Of a stretch of DNA of 64,000 bases, positions 34,751 through 43,963 are shown one piece after another; positions within the stretch are counted from its first letter, which is position 1, and the number at the start of each line of letters is the position of its first letter. The notes under the pieces were generated by a model. It made no database searches. It worked only from the letters and a program-made list of their open reading frames with translations, and was not told where the DNA came from. Position numbers and translations under genes: made by a program. This DNA comes from Stigmatella aurantiaca DW4/3-1 (GTDB taxonomy: Bacteria; Myxococcota; Myxococcia; Myxococcales; Myxococcaceae): the NCBI RefSeq assembly GCF_000165485.1, contig NC_014623.1, positions 8,078,893 to 8,142,892 of the forward strand. Direction: 5' to 3'.

Positions 34751-34865
34751 GCCACAGCTCCCTGGATTTCCGCCCCTCCGGGAAGTAGCTTGCCGGGCCC
34801 TGGAAGTCCGCTGCGGACGCAACCGCGGACACACCCCCTTCCCCTTTTCAGAGAGAAGACACGCC

Positions 34866-36023
34866 ATGAGCGCGAAGGACGCACAGAGCCTGGAGACCAT
34901 CTGCGTGCATGCGGGCGTCGTGCCCGACCCCCAGCACGGGGCCATCATGACGCCCATCTTCCAGACGTCCACGTACGTGCAGCCCGCCCCGGGCCAGCCC
35001 CTCACGTATGACTACTCGCGTGGTGGCAATCCCACACGGGCCGCCCTGGAGACGTCCCTCGCCGCGCTGGAGCGGGCCAAGCATGCCATCTCCTTTGCCT
35101 CGGGACTCGCCGCCGAGCAGGCCATCATGCAAGCCCTGGAGCCGGGGGCCCGGATCATCGTCTCCGAGGACGTGTACGGCGGAAGCGGGCGGCTGTTCCG
35201 CAAGCTGTTCGCGCGCTATGGCTTCCAGTTCGACTTCCTGGACCTGAGGGACTTGAACGCGGTCGCCGCCGCCATCGACAGCAAGACGAAGCTCATCTGG
35301 GTGGAGACGCCCACCAACCCGCTGCTGCGGATCGTCGACATCGCGGGCATCTGCGCCCTCGCGAAGAAAGCCGGGGCCAAGGTCGTCGTCGACAACACGT
35401 TCACCTCCCCCATCTTCCAGCAGCCGCTCACGCTGGGCGCGGACATCGTCGTTCACAGCACCACCAAGTACATCGGCGGCCACAGTGACTTGATCGGTGG
35501 CGCGCTGATGACCAACGACGACGAGTTGGCGGAGAAGCTGCGCTTCGTGCAGTTCGCCGGCGGCGCGGTCAACTCGCCCTTCGAGTGCTTCATGCTCCTG
35601 CGCAGCATCAAGACGCTCGCGCTGCGCATGGAGCGCCACAACAGCAATGCGCTGGCCTTTGCCCGGGCCCTGGAAGACAGCGGTGACTTCGCGAGCGTGA
35701 TCTACCCAGGTCTCGAATCCCACCCCCAGCACGCCCTGGCTCGCCAGCAGATGAGCGGCTATGCCGGCGTGGTGTCTGTCTACATGAGACGAGACATGGA
35801 GGGGGTGACACGGTTCTTCAAGAACCTGCGCCTCCTGGCCCTCGCCGAGAGCCTCGGGGGCGTTGAATCCCTGGTCAATCACCCCGAGCAAATGACGCAC
35901 GCCAGCGTCCCGCCCGACCTGCGCCAGAAGCTCGGCATCAACGCCCAGCTCGTGCGCTTCTCCATCGGCATCGAGAATGTGAATGACTTGATTGCCGACG
36001 TGCGTCAGGCCCTGCAACGCTGA
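34866..36023 (+). CDS. Cys/Met metabolism PLP-dependent enzyme (cystathionine gamma-synthase/lyase type)
   Basis: A 385-residue fold-type I PLP enzyme. It shows TSTYVQPAPGQPLTYDYSRGGNPTR, SFASGLAAEQAIMQAL, VETPTNPLLRIVDI, VVVDNTFTSPIFQQPL and the Schiff-base Lys in VHSTTKYIGGHSDLIGG, then MERHNSNALAFARAL and ESLGGVESLVNHP. The family includes cystathionine gamma-synthase, gamma-lyase and beta-lyase, which cannot be separated by eye. It stands alone, with a 115-bp leader that contains a perfect GTCCGC-T-GCGGAC repeat, and is followed by a strong intrinsic terminator. Confidence 0.92.
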   Translation: MSAKDAQSLETICVHAGVVPDPQHGAIMTPIFQTSTYVQPAPGQPLTYDYSRGGNPTRAALETSLAALERAKHAISFASGLAAEQAIMQALEPGARIIVSEDVYGGSGRLFRKLFARYGFQFDFLDLRDLNAVAAAIDSKTKLIWVETPTNPLLRIVDIAGICALAKKAGAKVVVDNTFTSPIFQQPLTLGADIVVHSTTKYIGGHSDLIGGALMTNDDELAEKLRFVQFAGGAVNSPFECFMLLRSIKTLALRMERHNSNALAFARALEDSGDFASVIYPGLESHPQHALARQQMSGYAGVVSVYMRRDMEGVTRFFKNLRLLALAESLGGVESLVNHPEQMTHASVPPDLRQKLGINAQLVRFSIGIENVNDLIADVRQALQR

Positions 36024-36037
36024 CCTGTCTTCCACGT

Positions 36038-36077
36038 AAAAAAGAGGTTACGCTCAAAAAGAGCTTAACCTCTTTTT
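36038..36077 (+). terminator. Strong intrinsic terminator after the PLP enzyme gene
   Basis: AAAAAGAGGTTA (ending at 36050) pairs with TAACCTCTTTTT (36066-36077). A nested GCTC-AAAAA-GAGC hairpin lies in between. The right arm supplies the T-run, and the A-run on the left could make it bidirectional. It is one of very few AT-rich structured elements in the window. Confidence 0.85.
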
Positions 36078-36120
36078 CTCATTATTGTTTAGTGGCCCGC
36101 CCGAAAGGCAGGGCCACCCC

Positions 36121-37188
36121 ATGCTCCCCATCCGTCAGTATTTCCGCGGTGTCATTGCGCGCACCGTCCTCCCCACCTCTTTGATGATCCTCGCCGCCTG
36201 CGGGCCGGACTCGCTGGAGGATCTCACCGGAGAGCTGCAAGGAGCCCTCGCCAACGGCGTCGGCTCGACGGCAGCCCGGGCCGCCCTGGCGAAGCGCTGG
36301 GCGCCGGTCCACTACCAGGACGTGGATGTGACGGGCTCGCACTCGCTCTCGGGCCGGTCGGACTACATCTCCCGCGTCGACTTCGACGGGGACTGGACCG
36401 GGACGAACAACTGGGACAACGCCGGGTCGAGGGCGCTCCCCGCGCACGTCTACCACTCGGTGGTCGAGACGAGCTCGCACTGGTACATCGTCTATACCTT
36501 CTTCCATCCGCGCGACTGGGCGGACTCGATCTTCGACACGGAGCACGAGAACGACGGCGAAGGGGTGCTGCTCGTCGTGGCGCGGGATGGGAGCGAGTTC
36601 GGCAAGCTCGTGGGTGCCGTGACCGTGGCCCACAAGGACTTCTTCTCCTACGTCCCGGACGGCAGCCCGCTCGCCTCGGGCGCGGAGTCGGTGGACGGCA
36701 AGCTGTCGTATGCGAACTTCGAGGGGGTGGATCACCCCATCACGGCCCAGGAGGCCAAGGGGCACGGCCTCAAAGCGTGGCCGGGCTACGACATCGTCGG
36801 AGATGGGGTGAAGTACTTCCCCTCGCTGACCACCTCCGAGGAGCCGTCGTCCGCCACCGATTCCGACGTGCGCTACAAGCTCATCGACATCTACGGCCCC
36901 GATGGGCTCTGGGTGCGCCGCAACCTCGCCTCGCTCTTTGCCTCCTACGGGACGTTCGCGGGGGACACGAGCGGTGACTGTGGCTACGTCAAGAGCCTCT
37001 GCTCCACCAACTCCGCCAACGCGCCCTGGGGCTGGAATGACCAGAACGACGGCCCGATCGAGGGCGGCGAGATCGCCACCGATCCGGCCAAGCTCTCGGC
37101 CTACTACTTCAGCCCCTCCGCGGCCTTCGCCACGGCGTACACGTTCAATCCGTTCAAGGGCGTGGGGGCTGACCCGAACACGCCGTGA
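36121..37188 (+). CDS. Hypothetical lipoprotein, possibly VPS62-like
   Basis: A 355-residue lipoprotein (signal ARTVLPTSLMILAAC). The body contains WAPVHYQDVDVTGSHSLSG, AHVYHSVVETSSHWYIVYTFFHPRDW, EHENDGEGVLLVVARDG and a C-terminal region with Cys pair GDCGYVKSLC. The HPRDW...EHENDxEG segment recalls the VPS62/DUF946-type domain of eukaryotes and some bacteria, but this assignment is from memory and tentative. The ATG at 36121 starts the lipoprotein signal; 12 codons of open frame precede it. It has its own start after the terminator and is convergent with the histidine kinase at 37193. Confidence 0.65.
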   Translation: MLPIRQYFRGVIARTVLPTSLMILAACGPDSLEDLTGELQGALANGVGSTAARAALAKRWAPVHYQDVDVTGSHSLSGRSDYISRVDFDGDWTGTNNWDNAGSRALPAHVYHSVVETSSHWYIVYTFFHPRDWADSIFDTEHENDGEGVLLVVARDGSEFGKLVGAVTVAHKDFFSYVPDGSPLASGAESVDGKLSYANFEGVDHPITAQEAKGHGLKAWPGYDIVGDGVKYFPSLTTSEEPSSATDSDVRYKLIDIYGPDGLWVRRNLASLFASYGTFAGDTSGDCGYVKSLCSTNSANAPWGWNDQNDGPIEGGEIATDPAKLSAYYFSPSAAFATAYTFNPFKGVGADPNTP

Positions 37189-37192
37189 GTCC

Positions 37193-38314
37193 CTAGGGAA
37201 ACTCGATCCGCAGGCGCGCCCCACCCTCCGCCCGGTTCTCCGCGGAGAGGGTCGCGCCAAACTGCCCCAGCAGCTCCCGGGAGATGACCAGGCCCAGCCC
37301 GGTGCCTCTCTCGGGCCCCTTGGTGGTGAAGAAGCTCTCGAAGAGGTGGGGCAACACCTCCGGTGGAAAGCCGGGGCCGTTGTCCTCCACCACCAGCACC
37401 ATCCGAGGGCCCTTCCTCTCAGCGCGCACGATGATGTCTCCGCGCTCGCGGCCTGACTCCTCGATCGCGTCCCCCGCGTTGACGAGCAGGTTGAGCAACA
37501 CCTGGACCAGCCGACGAGGCGTGGCGAAGACCGGGGGCAGTTCCCCGGGAACGTCGACCCTCACCTGGGCCACATGCTTGAGCCGCACCTGCGCCAGCCG
37601 CACCGCGTTCTCCACCACGTCCGTCAGCAAGCACGGCCTGGGCTCCTCCATGTCCATGCGGGAAAAGCCCCTCAGGTCCGCGGCGATCTGCTGGGTGCGA
37701 TCCAAGCCCGTGCGCGTCTCGGAGAGCACCTCCTCGAACTCCATCCGGACCTCGGAAGGCAAGGACAAGGCCAGCAGCTCTTTCTGGAGGAAGTGCAGGT
37801 TGGAACGCACGAACGCCAGGGGGTTGTTGATCTCGTGCATCACATTGGCGGCGAGCCGCCCCACGGTGGCGAGCTTCTCGGACTGGGCCTGGTGACGGAC
37901 CGTTCTGGCGAGCGCCTCCGCGGCCTCGCGGCGGGCGCGCTCCACGCGCGCCTCGTTCCGCCCCTCGATTCCCTTCCGGAAATGGGACGAGCCATAGCCG
38001 CCGAAGAAGGTGGACAGGACCACCAGGGCCACCCAGGCAATCCCCTGCGAGAACGGCACTCCCGACGACTGCACCAGCCACACGGTGCCCACGAGGCAAG
38101 CCAGGCCGCTGGCAATCGTCGAGTACCTCTCCTCCGACAACGCGAAGAGCGCCAGCTCGATGCCCCACCCCACCCGCAGCGCAAACGCCTCGGGGATGAA
38201 GCGCGACAGGGTGAGGACATCCAAGGCCGACAGCAACGGCATGAGCACCGCGAAGACGAGGGACTTCCTCTCCAAGCGCGGCTCAGGGCCCTCGGCCGAT
38301 GAGGTGGATGACAT
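37193..38314 (-). CDS. Orphan membrane sensor histidine kinase
   Basis: A 373-residue kinase. Five or so hydrophobic segments (about residues 17-120) are followed by a short coiled coil and a HisKA domain with phospho-acceptor His in NVMHEINNPLAFVRSN. The ATPase domain has N-box LLNLLVNAGDAIEES, G1 VEDNGPGFPPE, F-box LFESFFTTKGPERGTG and G2 GLGLVIS. No response regulator lies beside it, common in myxobacteria. The Ser/Thr kinase gene ends 58 bp upstream on the same strand. The start at 38314 is chosen over 38347 because CGGAGA precedes it at suitable distance. Confidence 0.9.
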   Translation of the reverse strand: MSSTSSAEGPEPRLERKSLVFAVLMPLLSALDVLTLSRFIPEAFALRVGWGIELALFALSEERYSTIASGLACLVGTVWLVQSSGVPFSQGIAWVALVVLSTFFGGYGSSHFRKGIEGRNEARVERARREAAEALARTVRHQAQSEKLATVGRLAANVMHEINNPLAFVRSNLHFLQKELLALSLPSEVRMEFEEVLSETRTGLDRTQQIAADLRGFSRMDMEEPRPCLLTDVVENAVRLAQVRLKHVAQVRVDVPGELPPVFATPRRLVQVLLNLLVNAGDAIEESGRERGDIIVRAERKGPRMVLVVEDNGPGFPPEVLPHLFESFFTTKGPERGTGLGLVISRELLGQFGATLSAENRAEGGARLRIEFP

Positions 38315-38372
38315 GGACGGGGGTCTCCGTATGCTCAGAAGCACCACGCTGCGTCTAGAAACAAGCCATGCA

Positions 38373-39863
38373 TCACCATTCCAGCAGCAACTGGGCGTCC
38401 TCTCCGGAGGCCACCTGAAGCATCTTCCGCCGCCGACGTCCGTCTGGAAACACCGCCTCTACTTCATACGAGCCCGGTGATAACACGTGACGATAAAGGG
38501 GCGCGGACCCCAGGGGCATCCCATCCATGGAGAGCGCCGCCCCACTGGGCCGGGAATCGATGGTCACGCGCCCAGGTGCCTCCTGGTCGCGGGCGGCGGC
38601 ATGGAGACGGGACGGAAACCGGCGCACGGCCAAGGATGAAGACGCGGCGAGTCTGCCGGGCACCCAGGCCAGCTCCGAAGAGGCTGTCCCCTCGGGAGAC
38701 GGCTCCTCGGAGAGCTTCCCTACGGGGAAAACGTGCGGCTTCGCGAAAAGAAAGCCCCACGGGTTCGCGAGCACGCCCATGCCGCCGGCCGCCAGCAGCA
38801 CGCCGGCGGCAACCGCGGCGCCTCGCCACCCACTTCCACCGAGGCGGGGAGCCGGCACCTCGGGGCTGGGCGCCACCGCCGGGAGCAACTCTGTCTGGCG
38901 GGAAGGCACTGTCTCCGTGCATCCCGGAAAAACCGCGGGCAGCTCCATCGACGCCGTGGGGACTCTCCCGCGCCGGCGCGTGCTCCACTGAGCCAGCCGC
39001 GCCTGCGTCCAGCGCTCCGCCTCGGGCAACCCCGCACGCAGCGCCTGGGCGAACGCTTCCGCGGAAGAGGGCCGCTCCGCCTTGTCGCGCCTCAGCGCCC
39101 ACATGAGCGCTTCATTGAGCGCCACGGGAACATCCGCGCGCAGCTGGCGCACCGGAGGAATGGGGCTCCAGAGCAGCGCGCTGAGCACCGTGGCCTCATT
39201 CGACTGATGGAAGACGCGGCGCCCCGTGAGCAGCTCATGCAACACAAGCCCCAGCGAGAACAGATCGCTTCGTGTATCGAGTGGCTCGCCACGCGCCTGC
39301 TCCGGCGACAGATAAGGCAGGCTTCCCCGGACCAGCCCGGAGCGGGTCTGCGTGAGTTCCAGCCCCGCCGCGCGGGCAATCCCAAAGTCGATGATCTTGA
39401 CCTTGCCCTCCACCGTCAGAAAGAGGTTGGAGGGCTTGAGATCCCGGTGAATGAGCCCCAGCCGGACGCCCGCGGGCGAGGGGGCATTCTGGGCATACGC
39501 GAGGGCCTCCAGCACCTGGAGCCCCATCTCCACCACCATCCCGCACGCGAGCGGCCCCTCGGAGGTCAGGTCCAATTGTGACAGGGGAATGCCCTCCAAG
39601 CATTCCATGACCAGATAGAGGTCTTCCCCTTCCCGCCCCAGATCCAACGTGCGGACGATGTGAGGATGGTCCAGCAGGGCGCCGATACGGGCCTCATCGA
39701 TGAAACGGCCCCGGGAGCCGGCAGGCCGCTCATCGCCATGCAACACCTTGAGGGCCACGCGCGAGCCCGGCTGTCGCGTGGGCTCCGCCTCCCAGACCTC
39801 GCCCATCCCGCCCCGGCCCAGGCGGTGCAGCAATCGATACGGGCCCAGGATGCGCTGCCTCAT
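38373..39863 (-). CDS. Eukaryote-like Ser/Thr protein kinase with PEGA domain
   Basis: A 496-residue Hanks-type kinase. The glycine loop is GRGGMGEVW (16-24), the ATP Lys39 is in VALKVL, the catalytic loop is HRDLKPSN (139-146) and DFG is at 159-161. LPYLSPEQARGEP follows in the activation segment. After a Pro/Thr-rich linker there is one transmembrane segment (GAAVAAGVLLAAGGMGVLA), then an extracytoplasmic PEGA domain (VTIDSRPSGAALSMDGMPLG) at the C-terminus. Start at 39863; 50 codons of upstream open frame are shadow. It is divergent from an FHA-domain sigma-54 activator, whose FHA domain could read phospho-Thr made by this kinase. Confidence 0.92.
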   Translation of the reverse strand: MRQRILGPYRLLHRLGRGGMGEVWEAEPTRQPGSRVALKVLHGDERPAGSRGRFIDEARIGALLDHPHIVRTLDLGREGEDLYLVMECLEGIPLSQLDLTSEGPLACGMVVEMGLQVLEALAYAQNAPSPAGVRLGLIHRDLKPSNLFLTVEGKVKIIDFGIARAAGLELTQTRSGLVRGSLPYLSPEQARGEPLDTRSDLFSLGLVLHELLTGRRVFHQSNEATVLSALLWSPIPPVRQLRADVPVALNEALMWALRRDKAERPSSAEAFAQALRAGLPEAERWTQARLAQWSTRRRGRVPTASMELPAVFPGCTETVPSRQTELLPAVAPSPEVPAPRLGGSGWRGAAVAAGVLLAAGGMGVLANPWGFLFAKPHVFPVGKLSEEPSPEGTASSELAWVPGRLAASSSLAVRRFPSRLHAAARDQEAPGRVTIDSRPSGAALSMDGMPLGSAPLYRHVLSPGSYEVEAVFPDGRRRRKMLQVASGEDAQLLLEW

Positions 39864-40052
39864 GGCGCGTGGCCATTTCCCGCGAGCGGCACCGGCTCCC
39901 TCACCCAGGAAGCACGGGCTTGCCCGAGCCGTTGCACAGCAGGAGCCTTGACGGGAGTCGAGGGCGTGGCCGTCAGCAGGGCCGGGCTGGCGATGACCGG
40001 GCGGATCATGCACGCCGCTATATCATTCCATGAGAAGACGGTCCTGCTGCCC

Positions 40053-41402
40053 ATGCCCTCTCGCATGCCCCTCTCCTCCATCACACTCTCTGTGTTCCGG
40101 CACGCACAGCAGGACTGGATTCATGTCCCCGCCCTGCGGGTTGTTGTCCGTCCACCGAGGGGGGAGCCGGTCGCTGCCCTGCTGGGGCTGGAACCCTTGG
40201 TGGTGGGCAGCCGCGGCGCGGATCTGCTCGTTCCCGACCGCACCATCTCGGGAAAGCACTGCCTGCTGCGGCTCACGGAAGAAGGCGTCCTGCTCAGGGA
40301 TCTCGGCAGCAAGAACGGCCTGGTGATGGCTGGGGTGCGGCTGAAGGAAGCCCTGCTCATCCCCGGTGCTCAAGTGATGATGGGCCAGTCCGTTCTGAGC
40401 TTGGAGCTCACGGGCCCTCCCCAGCAGGTGCCGCTGTGGCCCGAGCCCCACTTCGGCGGCGCTCTGGGGGCAAGCGTGCGCATGCGGGCCCTCTTCGCCC
40501 AGCTTCACCGGGTCGCCACGGGAACGGAAACGGTGCTCCTGCTCGGAGAGTCCGGCACCGGCAAGGAACTGCTCGCACGGGCCATCCACGACGCGAGCCC
40601 TCGCCGCGACGGCCCCTTCGTGGTGTTCGATTGCAGCGCGGTGGCTCCCAGCCTCATCGAAGCCGAACTCTTCGGCGCGGTGAAGGGCGCCTACACCGGG
40701 GCCATTCAGTCGCGCGAAGGGCTCGCGGAGCAGGCGAACGGGGGCACCCTCTTCCTGGACGAAGTGGGCGAGTTGCCCCTGGAACTCCAGCCCAAGCTGC
40801 TGCGGATGCTGGAGGCCCGCGAAGTGCGCCCCCTGGGAGGTTCGAGCGTGCGAACGGTGGACGTGCGGGTGGTGGCCGCCACCCACCGCCCACTGCGCGA
40901 GCAGGTCAGCGCGGGCAGCTTCCGGCAGGACCTCTACTACCGGCTGGCCGTCATCGAAGCGCACGTTCCCCCCCTCCGGGAACGTCCCGAGGACATCCCG
41001 CTCTTGGTCGAGCGCCTCCTGGCCTCCCAGAGCCCGCCGCGCACGCTGGCGGATCTGCCCCCCCACGCCCTGGAGATGCTCCAGGCCCACCGCTGGCCGG
41101 GAAATGTCCGTGAATTGCGCAACGCGGTGACTCGGCTGACGCTCTTTCCGTCGCTGGTGTCCCTCCTGCCAGGAGCCGAGGCCGCCACGGCCCACCCTTC
41201 GCAAGAGGAACCCCCGCTGACCCTCCGGGAAGCCCGCGACGCGGTGATCCAATCCTTCGAGCGTGCCTACATTCGGCGGCACCTGGAGGAGAACGAGGGC
41301 AATGTCTCCGCAGCGGCCCGGCGGATGGGCATCTCCCGCCAGATGCTCCACCGGATGATGGTGGAGCATGGCGTGAGGGCGCCCGGCCACCGAGAGGACT
41401 GA
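40053..41402 (+). CDS. FHA-domain sigma-54-dependent enhancer-binding protein
   Basis: A 449-residue activator. The N-terminal FHA domain has [21 protein letters not shown] and DLGSKNGL, which bind phospho-threonine. The AAA+ domain has Walker A GESGTGKE (165-172), the sigma-54 contact loop as GAYTGA (212-217; usual GAFTGA), and Walker [12 protein letters not shown]. The Fis-type helix-turn-helix at the C-terminus is [23 protein letters not shown]. The FHA-AAA-Fis form is typical of myxobacteria, where Ser/Thr kinases can replace histidine-kinase input. The start is uncertain among ATG 40008, 40053 and 40065. Divergent from the kinase gene across 189 bp. Confidence 0.9.
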   Translation: MPSRMPLSSITLSVFRHAQQDWIHVPALRVVVRPPRGEPVAALLGLEPLVVGSRGADLLVPDRTISGKHCLLRLTEEGVLLRDLGSKNGLVMAGVRLKEALLIPGAQVMMGQSVLSLELTGPPQQVPLWPEPHFGGALGASVRMRALFAQLHRVATGTETVLLLGESGTGKELLARAIHDASPRRDGPFVVFDCSAVAPSLIEAELFGAVKGAYTGAIQSREGLAEQANGGTLFLDEVGELPLELQPKLLRMLEAREVRPLGGSSVRTVDVRVVAATHRPLREQVSAGSFRQDLYYRLAVIEAHVPPLRERPEDIPLLVERLLASQSPPRTLADLPPHALEMLQAHRWPGNVRELRNAVTRLTLFPSLVSLLPGAEAATAHPSQEEPPLTLREARDAVIQSFERAYIRRHLEENEGNVSAAARRMGISRQMLHRMMVEHGVRAPGHRED

Positions 41403-41567
41403 GCGCCGACGCGGACGGTGGAGCGCGCGTGTCTGTCCCAGGTGTCAACCGGCGGTTTCCACCTGCCGGGCCCCAAGTTCCCGAAATGTCAGGAACGACA
41501 CGTTTTGGGGCGGGTGGGCATGGGAGGTGCAGTTGGGTTTTGCACACCCCCGATACGTGGAGCCCCC

Positions 41568-42770
41568 ATGTCCAAGAAGTCCCTCTTCCTCGCCACCGCC
41601 CTGCTCGCCGCCCCGTTCACCGGGTGTGGGCCAGGCGCGCTCTCCGAGGAGGATGCCCCCCTGCCCGTGGACACCCAGGCGGAGGAACTCACCCTGCAGA
41701 ACTGCACGGCCCTGACCCCCACCGCCGTGACCGCCATTGGCGATGATGGCGCTGGCAGCGTGGCCAGCAACACCCAGGACGATAACCTGGCGACGCGCTG
41801 GAGCCACCTCGGGCCCGGAAGCTGGATTCAATATGATCTCGGCTCCGCCAAGACCCTCTCTGGCGCCGCGGTGGCCTGGCACCAGGGCAACACGCGGACG
41901 AGCCCCTTCTCCCTCTCCGTCTCCACGGACGGGAGCCAGTTCACCTCTGTCTACAGCGGGACCAGCAGCGGCACCACCACCGCCGCCGAGACGTACCGCT
42001 TCGCGGAGAAGAGTGCCCGGTACCTGCGCATCCGCGTCGATGGCAACAGCAGCAGCCAGTGGTCCTCCATCACCGAGGCGCGTGTCTGCGGGGCGCAGCA
42101 AGCCGTACCGTCCCCCAACGTCGTCTGGAGAGGCGACTTCGAGACGGGAAGCATCTCCCAGTGGAGCCACACGCAGGCGGTGAGCGCGGACCGGCTCCAG
42201 ATCGTCAACTCCCCTGCCCGCCAGGGTTCCTACGCCATCAAGGCCACCGTCCAGCAGGGCGATGACCCCATCAACTCGAGCGGCAACCGCAACGAACTCG
42301 TCTACATGTCCCACGAGCCGGTGAACTCCGAGTTCTATTACCGGTGGAGCACCCGGTTCGCGGCGAACTTCCCCAGCGCGAAGACCTGGCAGCTCTTCAC
42401 CCAGTGGCACCACGAGGGCTGCTGCGGCTCGCCGCCCGTGGAGTTCTACGTCTATGGCGAGGAGATCCGCCTCTCGATTGGCGGCAACAGCCCGGTCATC
42501 GTCTGGAAGACGCCGCTGGTGCGGGACACGTGGCACGACTTCATCTTCCACGTGAAGTGGTCCCCGGATGCGAGCGTGGGCTTCGTGGAGCTGTACCACA
42601 ACGGCCAGATCGTCCTGCCCAAGCGCAAGATCGCCACCATGTTCTCCGGCTCGCTCAACTACCTGAAGGTGGGCCTCTACCGGAGTGACACGGTCCAGCC
42701 GGTGGGGGTCGTGTACCACGACGGCTGGATGCAGGCCCGCACCCTCGAAGCCGTCCTGGCCGAGCCGTAA
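41568..42770 (+). CDS. Secreted polysaccharide lyase-like lipoprotein with discoidin domain
   Basis: A 400-residue lipoprotein (SLFLATALLAAPFTGC). Residues about 40-175 form an F5/8-type (discoidin) carbohydrate-binding domain (DDNLATRWSHLGPGSWIQYDLGS ... RYLRIRVDGNSSSQWSSITEARVCG). The rest matches the heparin-lyase-like polysaccharide lyase fold (WRGDFETGSISQWSH ... NELVYMSHEPVNSEFYYRWSTRF ... WQLFTQWHHEGCCGSPPVEFYV ... GLYRSDTVQPVGVVYHDGW). It would bind and cleave an acidic polysaccharide outside the cell; the target is unknown. The FHA activator gene lies just upstream, but no sigma-54 consensus was found before it. Confidence 0.85.
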   Translation: MSKKSLFLATALLAAPFTGCGPGALSEEDAPLPVDTQAEELTLQNCTALTPTAVTAIGDDGAGSVASNTQDDNLATRWSHLGPGSWIQYDLGSAKTLSGAAVAWHQGNTRTSPFSLSVSTDGSQFTSVYSGTSSGTTTAAETYRFAEKSARYLRIRVDGNSSSQWSSITEARVCGAQQAVPSPNVVWRGDFETGSISQWSHTQAVSADRLQIVNSPARQGSYAIKATVQQGDDPINSSGNRNELVYMSHEPVNSEFYYRWSTRFAANFPSAKTWQLFTQWHHEGCCGSPPVEFYVYGEEIRLSIGGNSPVIVWKTPLVRDTWHDFIFHVKWSPDASVGFVELYHNGQIVLPKRKIATMFSGSLNYLKVGLYRSDTVQPVGVVYHDGWMQARTLEAVLAEP

Positions 42771-42803
42771 CCAGGGAACCTGACGCCTCCTCGCGCAGGG
42801 TGA

Positions 42804-42830
42804 ACGCCATCCCAAGACTTGGGATGGCGT
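42804..42830. terminator. Perfect 27-bp palindrome after the polysaccharide lyase gene
   Basis: ACGCCATCCCAAG (42804-42816), one A, then CTTGGGATGGCGT (42818-42830): thirteen perfectly paired bases. It lies 34 bp after the lyase stop and 69 bp before the next operon, followed by CACATTTT. It may be a terminator or a dimeric-protein operator. Confidence 0.55.
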
Positions 42831-42898
42831 CACATTTTGGGGCTGAGCTCTCCCTCCACAGGTCCTGGCGGAAGAAACGGCCGATGAGGAGGCGCACC

Positions 42899-43951
42899 AT
42901 GCAATCCGAGCTCTCAGGGTCTTCTTCCCACACAGACACCGCCGTTCCCTTCCTGGCGGGCGATGGCCGGAAACTCCATCTGCTCCACGTCCAGGGGGAA
43001 CAAGCGCCGACTCGGGGCCCCGTGGTGCTTGTCCACGGGGCGGGGGTGCGCGCCAACATCTTCCGGGCCCCCATCCCGGAGACGCTCGTCGATGCGCTGC
43101 TCGCGGATGGCTATGACGTATGGCTGGAAAACTGGCGCGCGAGCATCGACGTCGAGCCCAGCGAATGGACGCTCGATCAAGCGGCCGTCCACGATCATCC
43201 CAGCGCCATCCAGACGATCGTCCGGGAGACGGGCTGGGATGAAGTCAAAGCCATCATCCACTGTCAGGGCTCGACGAGCTTCATGCTGTCGGCCGTCGCG
43301 GGGCTCATTCCCCAGGTCAAGCTGATCATCAGCAACGCCGTCTCCCTCCACCCCGTGGTGCCGCCCGCCGCGAGGAGGAAACTCCGCTATGCGGTTCCCC
43401 TGGTGGCGCGGCTGACGCCCTACATGGATCCGCAGTGGGGATTCGAGGCGGAGGGCCTCACGGCCCAGGCGCTCACCCTGTTCGTGAAGGCCACCCACCA
43501 CGAGTGCGACAACACGGTGTGCCGGCTGGCGAGCTTCACCTATGGCGTGGGCTTCCCGACGCTCTGGCGCCACGAGAACCTCAACCCGGCGACGCACGAG
43601 TGGTTGAAGCACGAGTTCGCCAAGGTACCGCTCAGCTTCTTCCATCAAATGGCTGAGTGCGTGCGCGCGGGCCACCTGGTGCCCGTGGAAGGCTACCGGG
43701 AACTTCCCGAGGATGTGGCCGAGCGCTCGCCTCGAACGGATGCCCGCTTCGTCCTCCTCGCCGGAGAGCGAAACGACTGCTTCCTGCCCGAAAGCCAGCA
43801 GCGGACCTACGACTTCCTCTCTCGCGACCGGCCCTCGTACCACGCGCTGCATTGGATACCGGGCTACGGCCACCTCGACATCTTCATGGGCCAGCAAGCA
43901 GCCCGCGATGTCTTCCCCCTCATTCGCGCCGAGCTGGGCAAGCCGGTGTGA
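42899..43951 (+). CDS. Alpha/beta hydrolase of the GMC-oxidase-associated type
   Basis: A 350-residue alpha/beta hydrolase: LVHGAGVRANIFRAP, DGYDVWLENWRASIDVEPS, the nucleophile region IIHCQGSTSFM (Ser125), HECDNTVCRLASFTYG, the acid in AGERNDCFLPES and the final His in YGHLDIFMG. This sequence type is the one I know as the hydrolase module fused to GMC/cholesterol-oxidase modules in actinobacterial proteins. AGGAGG lies before the ATG at 42899; 33 upstream codons are rejected. It opens a six-gene operon, with the next gene 12 bp downstream. Confidence 0.88.
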   Translation: MQSELSGSSSHTDTAVPFLAGDGRKLHLLHVQGEQAPTRGPVVLVHGAGVRANIFRAPIPETLVDALLADGYDVWLENWRASIDVEPSEWTLDQAAVHDHPSAIQTIVRETGWDEVKAIIHCQGSTSFMLSAVAGLIPQVKLIISNAVSLHPVVPPAARRKLRYAVPLVARLTPYMDPQWGFEAEGLTAQALTLFVKATHHECDNTVCRLASFTYGVGFPTLWRHENLNPATHEWLKHEFAKVPLSFFHQMAECVRAGHLVPVEGYRELPEDVAERSPRTDARFVLLAGERNDCFLPESQQRTYDFLSRDRPSYHALHWIPGYGHLDIFMGQQAARDVFPLIRAELGKPV

Positions 43952-43963
43952 CGGAGCACTGCC

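Noticed and set aside
34751-34865. SAM or cobalamin riboswitch before the Cys/Met-metabolism gene
   Set aside because: The leader is only 115 bp and shows one simple inverted repeat (GTCCGC-T-GCGGAC), without the conserved elements of known riboswitch classes.
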